A stretch of DNA of 29,285 bases. Origin: Burkholderiaceae bacterium (lineage in GTDB: Bacteria > Pseudomonadota > Gammaproteobacteria > Burkholderiales > Burkholderiaceae_E). Below are positions 9,437-16,046 of the stretch, one piece after another (the stretch's first letter is position 1; each line of letters starts with the position of its first letter). Made by a program: the position numbers and the translations under genes. The notes below the pieces were generated by a model. The model searched no databases. It was not told where the DNA came from and was given only the letters and a program-made list of their open reading frames with translations. Where the stretch lies: the NCBI GenBank assembly GCA_019428955.1, contig JAHYJF010000009.1, forward strand, positions 1-29,285, written 5' to 3'.

Positions 9437-9751
9437 ATGAAGACGTCCTCTAAAGTGCTTGCAATGCTCCTGGCAATGGCGCTCAGCGTTAGCGTCTGGG
9501 CACAGACGCGCAAATTTCCCGAGCAGAGCAATTTGGGCTGGCTGCAGGTCACGGTCTTCCCGCTGGCCACCATCGACGGCAACCCGGCCCGCTTTACCGC
9601 TGGCGGCCGCATCTTCGACATCAGCAACCGACTGGTGATCCCCGCGACCCTGGCTGGCAGCGTGGCGGTTCGTTACGAACTCGACCAGGGCGGACAGATC
9701 CAACGGGCCTGGATCCTCCTGCCGGCGGAAATCGAAGCCGCCCGCCGTTGA
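9437..9751 (+). CDS. Small exported protein of unknown function upstream of miaB
   Basis: 104-aa protein with a clear signal peptide (MKTSSKV, a hydrophobic Leu/Ala/Met stretch, cleavage after VWA in VSVWAQT). The mature part is about 80 residues and appears all-beta: LQVTVFPLATIDG, ARFTAGGRIFDISNRLV, VAVRYELDQGGQI. I recognise no domain; it may be a conserved betaproteobacterial periplasmic protein. The ATG at 9437 has GGCGGG just upstream. It ends 8 bp before the miaB ATG, so it is likely cotranscribed and may be translationally coupled to miaB. It contains no cysteine and no lipobox. Confidence 0.75.
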   Translation: MKTSSKVLAMLLAMALSVSVWAQTRKFPEQSNLGWLQVTVFPLATIDGNPARFTAGGRIFDISNRLVIPATLAGSVAVRYELDQGGQIQRAWILLPAEIEAARR

Positions 9752-9759
9752 ACACGGGG

Positions 9760-12456
9760 ATGAAGAAGCTCTACGTCAGGACCTTCGGTTGCCAGATGAA
9801 TGAGTACGACTCGGGCAAGATCGCCGACGTGCTCGAGCGTTCGCACGGAGCGACGCTCACCGAGGATCCGGCGGCGGCCGACATCATCGTGTTCAACACT
9901 TGTTCGGTGCGCGAGAAGGCGCAGGAGAAGGTCTTCTCCGATCTCGGTCGGATCCGCAAGCTGAAGCACACCCGGCCCCACCTGCTGATTGCGGTCGGCG
10001 GCTGCGTTGCCAGCCAGGAAGGCGCTGCTATCATCAAGCGCGCGCCCTACGTCGACCTCGTCTTTGGTCCCCAGACTCTTCATCGCCTGCCGGAGATGAT
10101 CGCGGCGCGCGCGGCCAGCGGGTTGGCGCAGGTCGACATCAGCTTTCCCAGGATCGAAAAATTCGACAACCTGCCGGCTGCGCGCGTCGATGGCGCCAGC
10201 GCCTTCGTCTCGATCATGGAAGGGTGCAGCAAGTTCTGCAGCTACTGTATCGTTCCCTACACCCGCGGACTCGAAGTGTCGCGCCCGCTCGACGACGTGC
10301 TCACCGAGATTGGCGGGCTCGCGCAACAGGGCGTGCGCGAAGTGACTCTGCTGGGCCAGAACGTGAACGCCTATCGCAGCAAACTCGCTGACCAGAAGAT
10401 CGATCTCGCGACCTTGCTCGCGCGCATCGCCGAGATCCGGGGCATCGAGCGCATCCGCTACATGACCTCGCATCCGCGCGAATTCACCGCCGCGTTGATC
10501 GAGGCGCATCGCAACATCGACAAACTCGCCGGGCACGTCCATCTGCCGGTCCAGTCCGGTTCCGATCGGGTGCTGGCGGCCATGAAGCGCCGCTACACCA
10601 CGCTGGAGTTCAAGTCGATAGTGCGCCAGTTGCGCGAAGCCCGGCCGGGGATTTCGATCAGTTCCGACTTCATCGTCGGTTTCCCTGGTGAAACCGAGGA
10701 TGATTTCGAGCGCACCATGAGGCTGATCGAGGACGTCGGCTTCGACGCCTCGTTCAGTTTCATATACAGCCCGCGCCCGGGGACCCCGGCGGCCGAACTC
10801 GAAGACACCACCGCGCCCGAGCTCAAGCTCGCACGCCTGCAGCGCCTGCAGGAAGCGATCGACGCCAACGCGCGCGCTATCAGTGCCGCGATGCTCGGTT
10901 CACGCCAGATGGTTCTGGTCGAGGGCACGGCGCGCCATGACCAGGAAGAACTGAGCGGGCGCACCGACAACAACCGGGTAGTCAATTTCGCCGGGCCGCA
11001 CAGCGCCATTGGTTCGCTGGTACCGGTCGAGATCACCGCGGTGCGCGCACATACTCTGCGCGGCAGCATGTCCGCGGTGACGTTGGCCGCGGCAGCGGCG
11101 CTTTTTGCCGGCTGGCTGGGATATGCCGAACCGGCCCACGCGCAGTGGCGCGGGGCGACCATGGCTGCCGGACCCAATACCACTGCGACGATTGAGGAAG
11201 TCAGTCCGCTGGCACGCCTGCTGCGCGACGGACGCACGCTGCTCACCGAAGGCCGGTCGGGCGCTGCCTACACCTTGTTGAAGCCAAGCGAAACGGGCTA
11301 CGCGGGCAGCCCCGAATTCGACTATCTGCTCGGAGTCGCGGCACTTGATTCAGGGCGCCCGGCCGAGGCGGTGATAGTGCTCGAGCGGGTGTTGATCCAG
11401 CGACCCGACCACCTGCCAGCCCGCGCCGAACTGGCCCGCGCATACCTGCGCGTCAACGAGACCGAAGCGTCGCGCCAGACCTTCGAGGCGGTGGCGACTC
11501 GCGAACTGCCACCGGAAGTGCGCGCCACGATCGAACGGTATCTCGACGCCATCGAGCGAATCAAGGACGCAACGCGGGTCAAACGGGTCGCGACTCTCGA
11601 AGCGGAAATCGGGTACGACGGCAACGTCAACCTCGGTACTGCCAGCGGCCAGTGGCTGCTGGCCGACGGTACCGCGGTGTTGCCGCTGCCGGTGAGCGAA
11701 CCAGCCGCGAGCACGGCGGTAGGCCTTGGGGGTTCGTTGAACTGGGTAATCCCGACCAATGGCGGCTGGAGAGTGACGGTAGGCGGTCGCTTCGCGGTCC
11801 GTGCCTACCCCTCGGCGCGTACACTCGACCAGGAACAATACGAACTCTCAGGGAGGATCGCGCGGCGGTTCTCCTGTCATGAAGTCGGCATGCAATTACA
11901 GGCCCAAACTCTGCGATTGGACGGGACGCGACTGCGCGACGGCACCGGTGTGCTTGCGCAATGGCATTGCGACACCGAGCGCGCGGGACGACTGGGCGCC
12001 TATCTGCAGCACTACCGCTTCGATTTTCCCGACCAGAGCGTTCGCAATGCCGATCGCACGGCCATGGGATTCACCTTGGCCCGCCAGATCGAGGCCCTGC
12101 CCAGTGCCACGCTGATCGCCGGCCTGAACTTCGGCAACGAACGCTCGCGCGCTTCCTATGACAACCTCAGTTACGACTTCTGGGGCTTGCGCGCGATCAT
12201 GGTGATCGGCCTCGGCTCGGGCTGGCAGGCCACCGGGGCATTGGGATGGGAGGCGCGCAATTTCGACGGCCTGGAGCCCGAGTTCGGCGTCACCCGTGAA
12301 GACCGGCAGACTGAAGCCCAGATCTCGGCCGAGAAGAAACTCCGCAACGGTCTGACGATTGGGCCGGTGCTGACTTATACGCGCAATCACTCGACCGTTG
12401 GCCCCAACGATTTCCGCCGCGGCCAGGCCGTGCTGCGGGCCCGTTACCGGTTCTGA
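9760..12456 (+). CDS. miaB: tRNA-2-methylthio-N6-dimethylallyladenosine synthase MiaB, in frame with a downstream Slam-like barrel protein
   Basis: Residues 1-436 are a complete MiaB, the radical SAM methylthiotransferase that modifies A37 of tRNAs reading UNN codons. The N-terminal UPF0004 domain has Cys11 (FGCQMNEYDS), Cys48 and Cys82 for the auxiliary cluster. The radical SAM motif CX3CX2C is C156, C160, C163 in EGCSKFCSYC. A TRAM domain ends in VEITAVRAHTLRG, where MiaB normally stops. Here no stop follows: the same frame runs straight into a signal peptide and a TPR/beta-barrel protein, giving an 898-codon ORF. The ATG at 9760 fits the family N-terminus (MKKLYVRTFGCQMNEYDS); an in-frame TTG at 9748 overlaps the previous stop. 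A cytosolic enzyme joined to an outer-membrane protein makes little sense as one product, so separate initiation downstream or an assembly error is likely. Confidence 0.85.
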   Translation: MKKLYVRTFGCQMNEYDSGKIADVLERSHGATLTEDPAAADIIVFNTCSVREKAQEKVFSDLGRIRKLKHTRPHLLIAVGGCVASQEGAAIIKRAPYVDLVFGPQTLHRLPEMIAARAASGLAQVDISFPRIEKFDNLPAARVDGASAFVSIMEGCSKFCSYCIVPYTRGLEVSRPLDDVLTEIGGLAQQGVREVTLLGQNVNAYRSKLADQKIDLATLLARIAEIRGIERIRYMTSHPREFTAALIEAHRNIDKLAGHVHLPVQSGSDRVLAAMKRRYTTLEFKSIVRQLREARPGISISSDFIVGFPGETEDDFERTMRLIEDVGFDASFSFIYSPRPGTPAAELEDTTAPELKLARLQRLQEAIDANARAISAAMLGSRQMVLVEGTARHDQEELSGRTDNNRVVNFAGPHSAIGSLVPVEITAVRAHTLRGSMSAVTLAAAAALFAGWLGYAEPAHAQWRGATMAAGPNTTATIEEVSPLARLLRDGRTLLTEGRSGAAYTLLKPSETGYAGSPEFDYLLGVAALDSGRPAEAVIVLERVLIQRPDHLPARAELARAYLRVNETEASRQTFEAVATRELPPEVRATIERYLDAIERIKDATRVKRVATLEAEIGYDGNVNLGTASGQWLLADGTAVLPLPVSEPAASTAVGLGGSLNWVIPTNGGWRVTVGGRFAVRAYPSARTLDQEQYELSGRIARRFSCHEVGMQLQAQTLRLDGTRLRDGTGVLAQWHCDTERAGRLGAYLQHYRFDFPDQSVRNADRTAMGFTLARQIEALPSATLIAGLNFGNERSRASYDNLSYDFWGLRAIMVIGLGSGWQATGALGWEARNFDGLEPEFGVTREDRQTEAQISAEKKLRNGLTIGPVLTYTRNHSTVGPNDFRRGQAVLRARYRF
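11068..12456 (+). CDS. Slam-like outer-membrane protein: TPR domain plus C-terminal beta-barrel (DUF560-like)
   Basis: Second half of the miaB reading frame, treated as its own gene. From ATG 11068 it has 462 codons. A signal peptide is seen (SAVTLAAAAALFAGW, cleavage after PAHA before QWRG); an upstream GTG at 11041 would add two Arg residues and give a better n-region. Mature residues of about 55-165 are TPR-like helices (EFDYLLGVAALDSGRPAEAVIVLERVL is one such repeat region, split here by eye). From GYDGNVN (about residue 187) onward the sequence alternates as in a transmembrane beta-barrel and ends in RARYRF, a typical C-terminal OMP signal. Two cysteines (C270, C301) lie in the barrel. 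Periplasmic TPRs plus a roughly 14-strand barrel are the Slam architecture, which moves TbpB-type or hemophilin-type cargo to the surface. The next gene, 2 bp away, has a TbpB-like domain. Function is inferred, not proven. Confidence 0.7.
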   Translation: MSAVTLAAAAALFAGWLGYAEPAHAQWRGATMAAGPNTTATIEEVSPLARLLRDGRTLLTEGRSGAAYTLLKPSETGYAGSPEFDYLLGVAALDSGRPAEAVIVLERVLIQRPDHLPARAELARAYLRVNETEASRQTFEAVATRELPPEVRATIERYLDAIERIKDATRVKRVATLEAEIGYDGNVNLGTASGQWLLADGTAVLPLPVSEPAASTAVGLGGSLNWVIPTNGGWRVTVGGRFAVRAYPSARTLDQEQYELSGRIARRFSCHEVGMQLQAQTLRLDGTRLRDGTGVLAQWHCDTERAGRLGAYLQHYRFDFPDQSVRNADRTAMGFTLARQIEALPSATLIAGLNFGNERSRASYDNLSYDFWGLRAIMVIGLGSGWQATGALGWEARNFDGLEPEFGVTREDRQTEAQISAEKKLRNGLTIGPVLTYTRNHSTVGPNDFRRGQAVLRARYRF

Positions 12457-12458
12457 AC

Positions 12459-14525
12459 ATGAACTCGAACGATCATCAATCAGTCACGGCAAGCTGGCGC
12501 CACGCGCTGGCCGGCGTGGCCATCTTGGTCGCCAGTTATTGCGCACCCAGCGCGGCCTTTGCGGCGGACGCCACGGTGCTGGTTGTCGGCGGCGAAGTGC
12601 TGGTGGTGCGGGCCGCGCCAGCCGGCCCGGCAATGCCGGTTTACTCCGGCACCGAACTGGCAACAGGCGACTTGCTGCGCACCGGCGCCGACGGCCGGGT
12701 CCAGTTCCGCTTCAGTGATGGCGCTCTGGTGTCGCTGCAGCCGCGCAGCGAGTTCCTAATCGACGATTACCGTTTCAGCGCCGACACCCAGCGCGGCTTC
12801 TTCTCGCTGCTGCGCGGCACCTTGCGCACCTCGTCCGGAGCGATCGGCAAACGCAACCAGGACGACTATCGGCTGCGTACTCCCACCGCGGTGGTCGGGA
12901 TTCGGGGCACCAATTACGTGGCCGAAGAAACGGTCTGCGACCCGCTCTGCTACCCCTCGATCAAGGCCGGGCTGCGCGTTTCGGTGGCCGAAGGACGGAT
13001 TGTGGTCACCAGCCGCGCGGGGTCGATTGAGGTCGGCACCGGGGAATCAGCTGCCGTCGAATCGCCCGATGCGATGCCTTACCTGACCCAGTTTGGTCCG
13101 CTGGTGCTGGCGCCGGTATGGCGCAGCACTACCAGCGTAATCGCCGGCAGGACGGCGCCGTCAACCGGCCCCGAGGGCGGCACACAACTAAGCAAGAACG
13201 TGGTCGATCAACCGGTATTGGCGGCGGGCACAGCGGGAACTGACAGCGCCGACGGCTCAGGCACCACAACAGGTCCGGGCACAGCGACCGGTTCGGGGGG
13301 CACGATAGGTTCGAGCACCACTACAGCTTCGGGCACCACGACCGCTTCAGGCTCATTCGCAGCTGGCGGAGCCGCAGCTGACGGAACCGCGCCTGGTTCG
13401 ACTCAGTTTGGGACTGCATCCGGCAGCGGCACAAGGTCTGGCAGTGACCCGGGCGGTCTGGTCGACACCTGGTTTACCAGTGGCTCCGGGATTACCGCGA
13501 CTGCGCCAGTGGCGAGCGGCAGTGACACGTCTGCCGGCAGCCCCGATGGCATAGGAAGTACTGATTCGGCAGTCGCACCGGCTGACCAGCGCGGCGCCAA
13601 CGGAGAGTTGACTATCCTCGCCTTACTGGGCGGTGCCGGCGGATCGAGCGACGGCACCGGCTCAACTGGTGGCACCGGCTCAACCGGCGATACCGGATCA
13701 GCGGGCGGCACCGGCTCGACCGGCGATACCGGCTCAGGTTCCGGGGACGAAGTCGCGAGCGGTTCGACACCGGTGGAAAAATTGTCGCTGTCATTCGCCA
13801 CCGCAGGGTCAGGAATCGACCAGCCGGCATTGCCGGCCGGTTCCACCGTCGTGCTCGACGACCAATACCGGCTGGAGTCGGTCGGGATCTGCCCTGGCAC
13901 CAATTGCCTGCAGCGTGGCAGCGCGCAGTTCGCTGAAACCGGGGCCGACACCTATGTGGTCTGGGGCCGCTGGACTGACGGCACCGTGCTGCGCGTCGAT
14001 GCGGGCGTAACCACCGAGACGAAGCTCACTGATAGACAGGGATTCCATTACCTGATCGGTTCGCCCTCGGTGACGACGCCAACCTCCGGCGCGTACATCT
14101 ATCAACTGCTTGACGCCACGCACCCAACGATCTCCGACGGAAGTCTCGCACCCGGGAGATTCAGCGGACTGGCCGGCGTCGAGTTCAAGCCCGGAGTGGC
14201 CTCCAAGATCGGCCTTGAGGGAGCCGTTGGCATTGGCGGTGCGACCTTTGCATTCTCGACTACCGGCGGCGCGTACGATCCTGGCAAGAGCACCCTGACG
14301 GCGGGCTCAAGTAATGGATTCAACGGCTGGTTGCGCACCGACGCCAGCGCCAACGATCCGCTGGGATGCTCGGGCAACAACTGCAGGATTGACATCAATG
14401 GCCAGCTCTACGGTCCGCTGGCAACGCATCTGGGGATTGGTTATTCCATCAATGGTGGCAGCACCTCAACTACAATCGACGGGGTCAGTGTTTTTCGGCG
14501 GGGAGACCCGCTGTCCCACAATTGA
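12459..14525 (+). CDS. FecR-domain protein with Gly/Ser/Thr-rich linker and TbpB-like C-terminal barrel; candidate Slam cargo
   Basis: 688-aa exported protein. The signal peptide ends near AAFA (about residue 35). LVASYC resembles a lipobox, but Tyr at -1 argues against lipidation. Residues about 45-190 form a FecR domain (GDLLRTGADGRVQFRFSDG, LRTPTAVVGIRGT). Residues about 255-425 are low complexity, rich in Gly, Ser, Thr and Ala, including five 18-bp repeats. Residues about 430-688 look like a TbpB-type lobe: YVVWGRWTDGT, ATFAFSTTGGAYDPG, INGQLYGPLATHLGIGYSI. Short cysteine pairs occur at C160/C164, C478/C483 and C637/C642, suitable for disulfides outside the cytosol. The start overlaps nothing and lies 2 bp after the Slam-like gene. 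FecR domains elsewhere are periplasmic signalling or polymer-binding modules; the role here is unknown. I infer secretion or surface display through the neighbouring barrel. Confidence 0.75.
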   Translation: MNSNDHQSVTASWRHALAGVAILVASYCAPSAAFAADATVLVVGGEVLVVRAAPAGPAMPVYSGTELATGDLLRTGADGRVQFRFSDGALVSLQPRSEFLIDDYRFSADTQRGFFSLLRGTLRTSSGAIGKRNQDDYRLRTPTAVVGIRGTNYVAEETVCDPLCYPSIKAGLRVSVAEGRIVVTSRAGSIEVGTGESAAVESPDAMPYLTQFGPLVLAPVWRSTTSVIAGRTAPSTGPEGGTQLSKNVVDQPVLAAGTAGTDSADGSGTTTGPGTATGSGGTIGSSTTTASGTTTASGSFAAGGAAADGTAPGSTQFGTASGSGTRSGSDPGGLVDTWFTSGSGITATAPVASGSDTSAGSPDGIGSTDSAVAPADQRGANGELTILALLGGAGGSSDGTGSTGGTGSTGDTGSAGGTGSTGDTGSGSGDEVASGSTPVEKLSLSFATAGSGIDQPALPAGSTVVLDDQYRLESVGICPGTNCLQRGSAQFAETGADTYVVWGRWTDGTVLRVDAGVTTETKLTDRQGFHYLIGSPSVTTPTSGAYIYQLLDATHPTISDGSLAPGRFSGLAGVEFKPGVASKIGLEGAVGIGGATFAFSTTGGAYDPGKSTLTAGSSNGFNGWLRTDASANDPLGCSGNNCRIDINGQLYGPLATHLGIGYSINGGSTSTTIDGVSVFRRGDPLSHN
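13653..13742 (+). repeat. Five tandem 18-bp repeats in the linker of the FecR/TbpB-like gene
   Basis: Units at 13653-13670, 13671-13688, 13689-13706, 13707-13724 and 13725-13742 share the pattern G(G/A)(C/T)ACCGG(C/A)TC. They encode the hexapeptides GTGSTG, GTGSTG, DTGSAG, GTGSTG and DTGSGS. Being a multiple of three, copy-number change would alter linker length without breaking the frame. Confidence 0.85.
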
Positions 14526-14546
14526 AACCCAAGATTGAAACCTAAA
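14521..14546 (+). repeat. 13-bp near-perfect tandem duplication at the fecR-like/phoH junction
   Basis: ATTGAAACCCAAG (14521-14533) is followed directly by ATTGAAACCTAAA (14534-14546), 11 of 13 bases identical. The first copy contains the stop of the FecR-domain gene, the second the TTG start of phoH. Confidence 0.8.
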
Positions 14547-15506
14547 AAGCTGGAACTAGTCCTCGAGGGCGCCGACAATCGTCGCCTGGCGAATCTGTGC
14601 GGACCACTCGATGAGAACATCCGCCAGATCGAGGGTGCGTTCGACATCCAGATCCGGCGCCGCTCGCGCACCTTCTCGGTCACGGGCGATCCTGCCCGGG
14701 CCGAGCAGGCGATCGCGGCACTGACCTATTTTCATGGCCTCTCGGAGCGTCGCCTCGGGCTCGAGGACGTCCAGCTCGGGCTGATCGACTTGCGCCGGGA
14801 TGCAGCCCAGGCAAGCGACCCGAAGGAAGAGTCGCCGATCCTGCAGACCCGGCGCAGCGACCTGCAGGGCCGCACGCCACGTCAGCGCCAGTACCTGCGC
14901 AACATCCTGTCCCACGACATCACCTTCAGCATCGGCCCCGCCGGCACCGGCAAGACCTATCTCGCGGTCGCCTGCGCGGTCGACGCGCTCGAGCGCGACG
15001 TGGTCAAGCGCATCGTGCTCACCCGCCCGGCGGTGGAGGCTGGCGAGCGCCTGGGCTTCCTGCCCGGCGACCTGGCCCAGAAGATCGATCCCTACCTGCG
15101 CCCGCTCTACGACGCGCTCTACGACCTGATGGGGTTCGAGCGCACTGCCCGCATGTTCGAGCGCCAGTCGATCGAAATCGCACCGCTCGCCTATATGCGC
15201 GGGCGCACGCTGAACCACTCGTTCGTGATCCTCGACGAGGCGCAGAACACCACGCCGGAGCAGATGAAGATGTTCCTGACGCGGATCGGGTTCGGCTCCC
15301 GGGCGGTCGTCAATGGCGACATCACCCAGGTCGACCTGCCCAAGGGTCAGCCCTCGGGCCTGGCGCAGGCACGCCGAATTCTCGACGGGCTGCGGGGCAT
15401 CGCATTCACCGATTTCGACAGCAGCGACGTGGTGCGCCATCCGCTGGTCGCCCGCATCGTAGATGCCTACGAGCGCCATGCCGAACCGCGCCCCGAAGGC
15501 CGCTGA
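14535..15506 (+). CDS. phoH: PhoH-family ATPase (PhoH-like, YbeZ)
   Basis: 323-aa cytosolic P-loop ATPase of the PhoH/YbeZ type, thought to work with YbeY in RNA maturation. Walker A is GPAGTGKT (residues 134-141); Walker B is VILDEAQN (Asp234, Glu235), followed by TRIGFGSRAVVNGDITQVDLP. The N-terminal region has NRRLANLCGPLDENIRQIE, normal for the family. The start must be TTG at 14535: the frame is closed by a stop at 14523-14525 and holds no ATG or GTG before the conserved N-terminus. No strong Shine-Dalgarno is visible, so coupling to the upstream stop 9 bp away is likely. It overlaps ybeY by 29 bp. Confidence 0.93.
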   Translation: MKPKKLELVLEGADNRRLANLCGPLDENIRQIEGAFDIQIRRRSRTFSVTGDPARAEQAIAALTYFHGLSERRLGLEDVQLGLIDLRRDAAQASDPKEESPILQTRRSDLQGRTPRQRQYLRNILSHDITFSIGPAGTGKTYLAVACAVDALERDVVKRIVLTRPAVEAGERLGFLPGDLAQKIDPYLRPLYDALYDLMGFERTARMFERQSIEIAPLAYMRGRTLNHSFVILDEAQNTTPEQMKMFLTRIGFGSRAVVNGDITQVDLPKGQPSGLAQARRILDGLRGIAFTDFDSSDVVRHPLVARIVDAYERHAEPRPEGR

Positions 15507-15936
15507 GCCGCGCTTGCGGCTCTCGGTGCAGCGGGGCGACCGGGTCGCCGAACTGCCGCTTGCTCGCACCCGGCTGCGCCGTCTGGTAAGCGCCGTAATC
15601 GAGGCCGATGCCGAGCTGACGCTGCGCTTCGTCGGCAGGCTCGAAGGCCGGATTCTCAATACCGCCTACCGGGAGCGCGACTACGCCACCAACGTCCTCA
15701 CGTTCGTCTACGAGCCCGGGGTTGCCGACATCGTATTGTGCCTGCCGGTGATCCGCCAGGAAGCACGCCAACAGCACAAGCCCTTCGAGCACCACCTCGC
15801 CCATCTGACGATCCACGGAGTTCTGCACGCCCAGGGTTACGACCACGAGGAAGCGCTCGAGGCCGCCCGGATGGAAGCGCGCGAAATCGAACTGCTGCGC
15901 CGCTTTCGCATCCCCGACCCCTATCGCGAAATCTGA
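15478..15936 (+). CDS. ybeY: Endoribonuclease YbeY (rRNA maturation factor)
   Basis: 152-aa metal-dependent RNase used in 16S rRNA 3' processing and ribosome quality control. The zinc motif HGXLHXXGYDH is complete: His113, His117 and His123 in IHGVLHAQGYDH. The substrate-channel part TNVLTFVYE and the C-terminal EREIxLL-type helix (AREIELLRRFRIPDPY) also fit. Length is normal. The ATG at 15478 is preferred, as the family starts near there; an ATG at 15463 would add five residues. It begins inside the end of phoH (29-bp overlap), the usual phoH-ybeY coupling. Confidence 0.93.
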   Translation: MPNRAPKAAEPRLRLSVQRGDRVAELPLARTRLRRLVSAVIEADAELTLRFVGRLEGRILNTAYRERDYATNVLTFVYEPGVADIVLCLPVIRQEARQQHKPFEHHLAHLTIHGVLHAQGYDHEEALEAARMEAREIELLRRFRIPDPYREI

Positions 15937-15989
15937 CCGCTAGCGCACCCGCGCGAGCCTGGTCCACTGGCCGGAGAAGCCCATGCGCT

Positions 15990-16017
15990 TTGATGTCGGC
16001 AGTTCTTCGGGTATCCT
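15990..16017 (+). promoter_or_regulatory. Candidate promoter upstream of corC
   Basis: TTGATG (15990-15995) and TATCCT (16012-16017) are 16 bp apart, in the 110-bp gap between ybeY and corC. This is the longest gap inside the miaB-to-plsC run, so an internal promoter is plausible, but each hexamer matches only 4-5 of 6 positions. Confidence 0.35.
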
Positions 16018-16046
16018 CGACGCTCTCTTATCAAGCAGAAAAGTCC

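Noticed and set aside
12525..12545. Possible lipobox LVASYC in the FecR/TbpB-like protein
   Set aside because: Tyr directly before Cys does not fit the small residue required at -1, and a better signal peptidase I site (AAFA) follows.
13222..13748. CRISPR-like or mobile repeat array
   Set aside because: The repeats are in frame, adjoining and without spacers, and encode a Gly/Ser/Thr linker. No cas gene or transposase is in the window.
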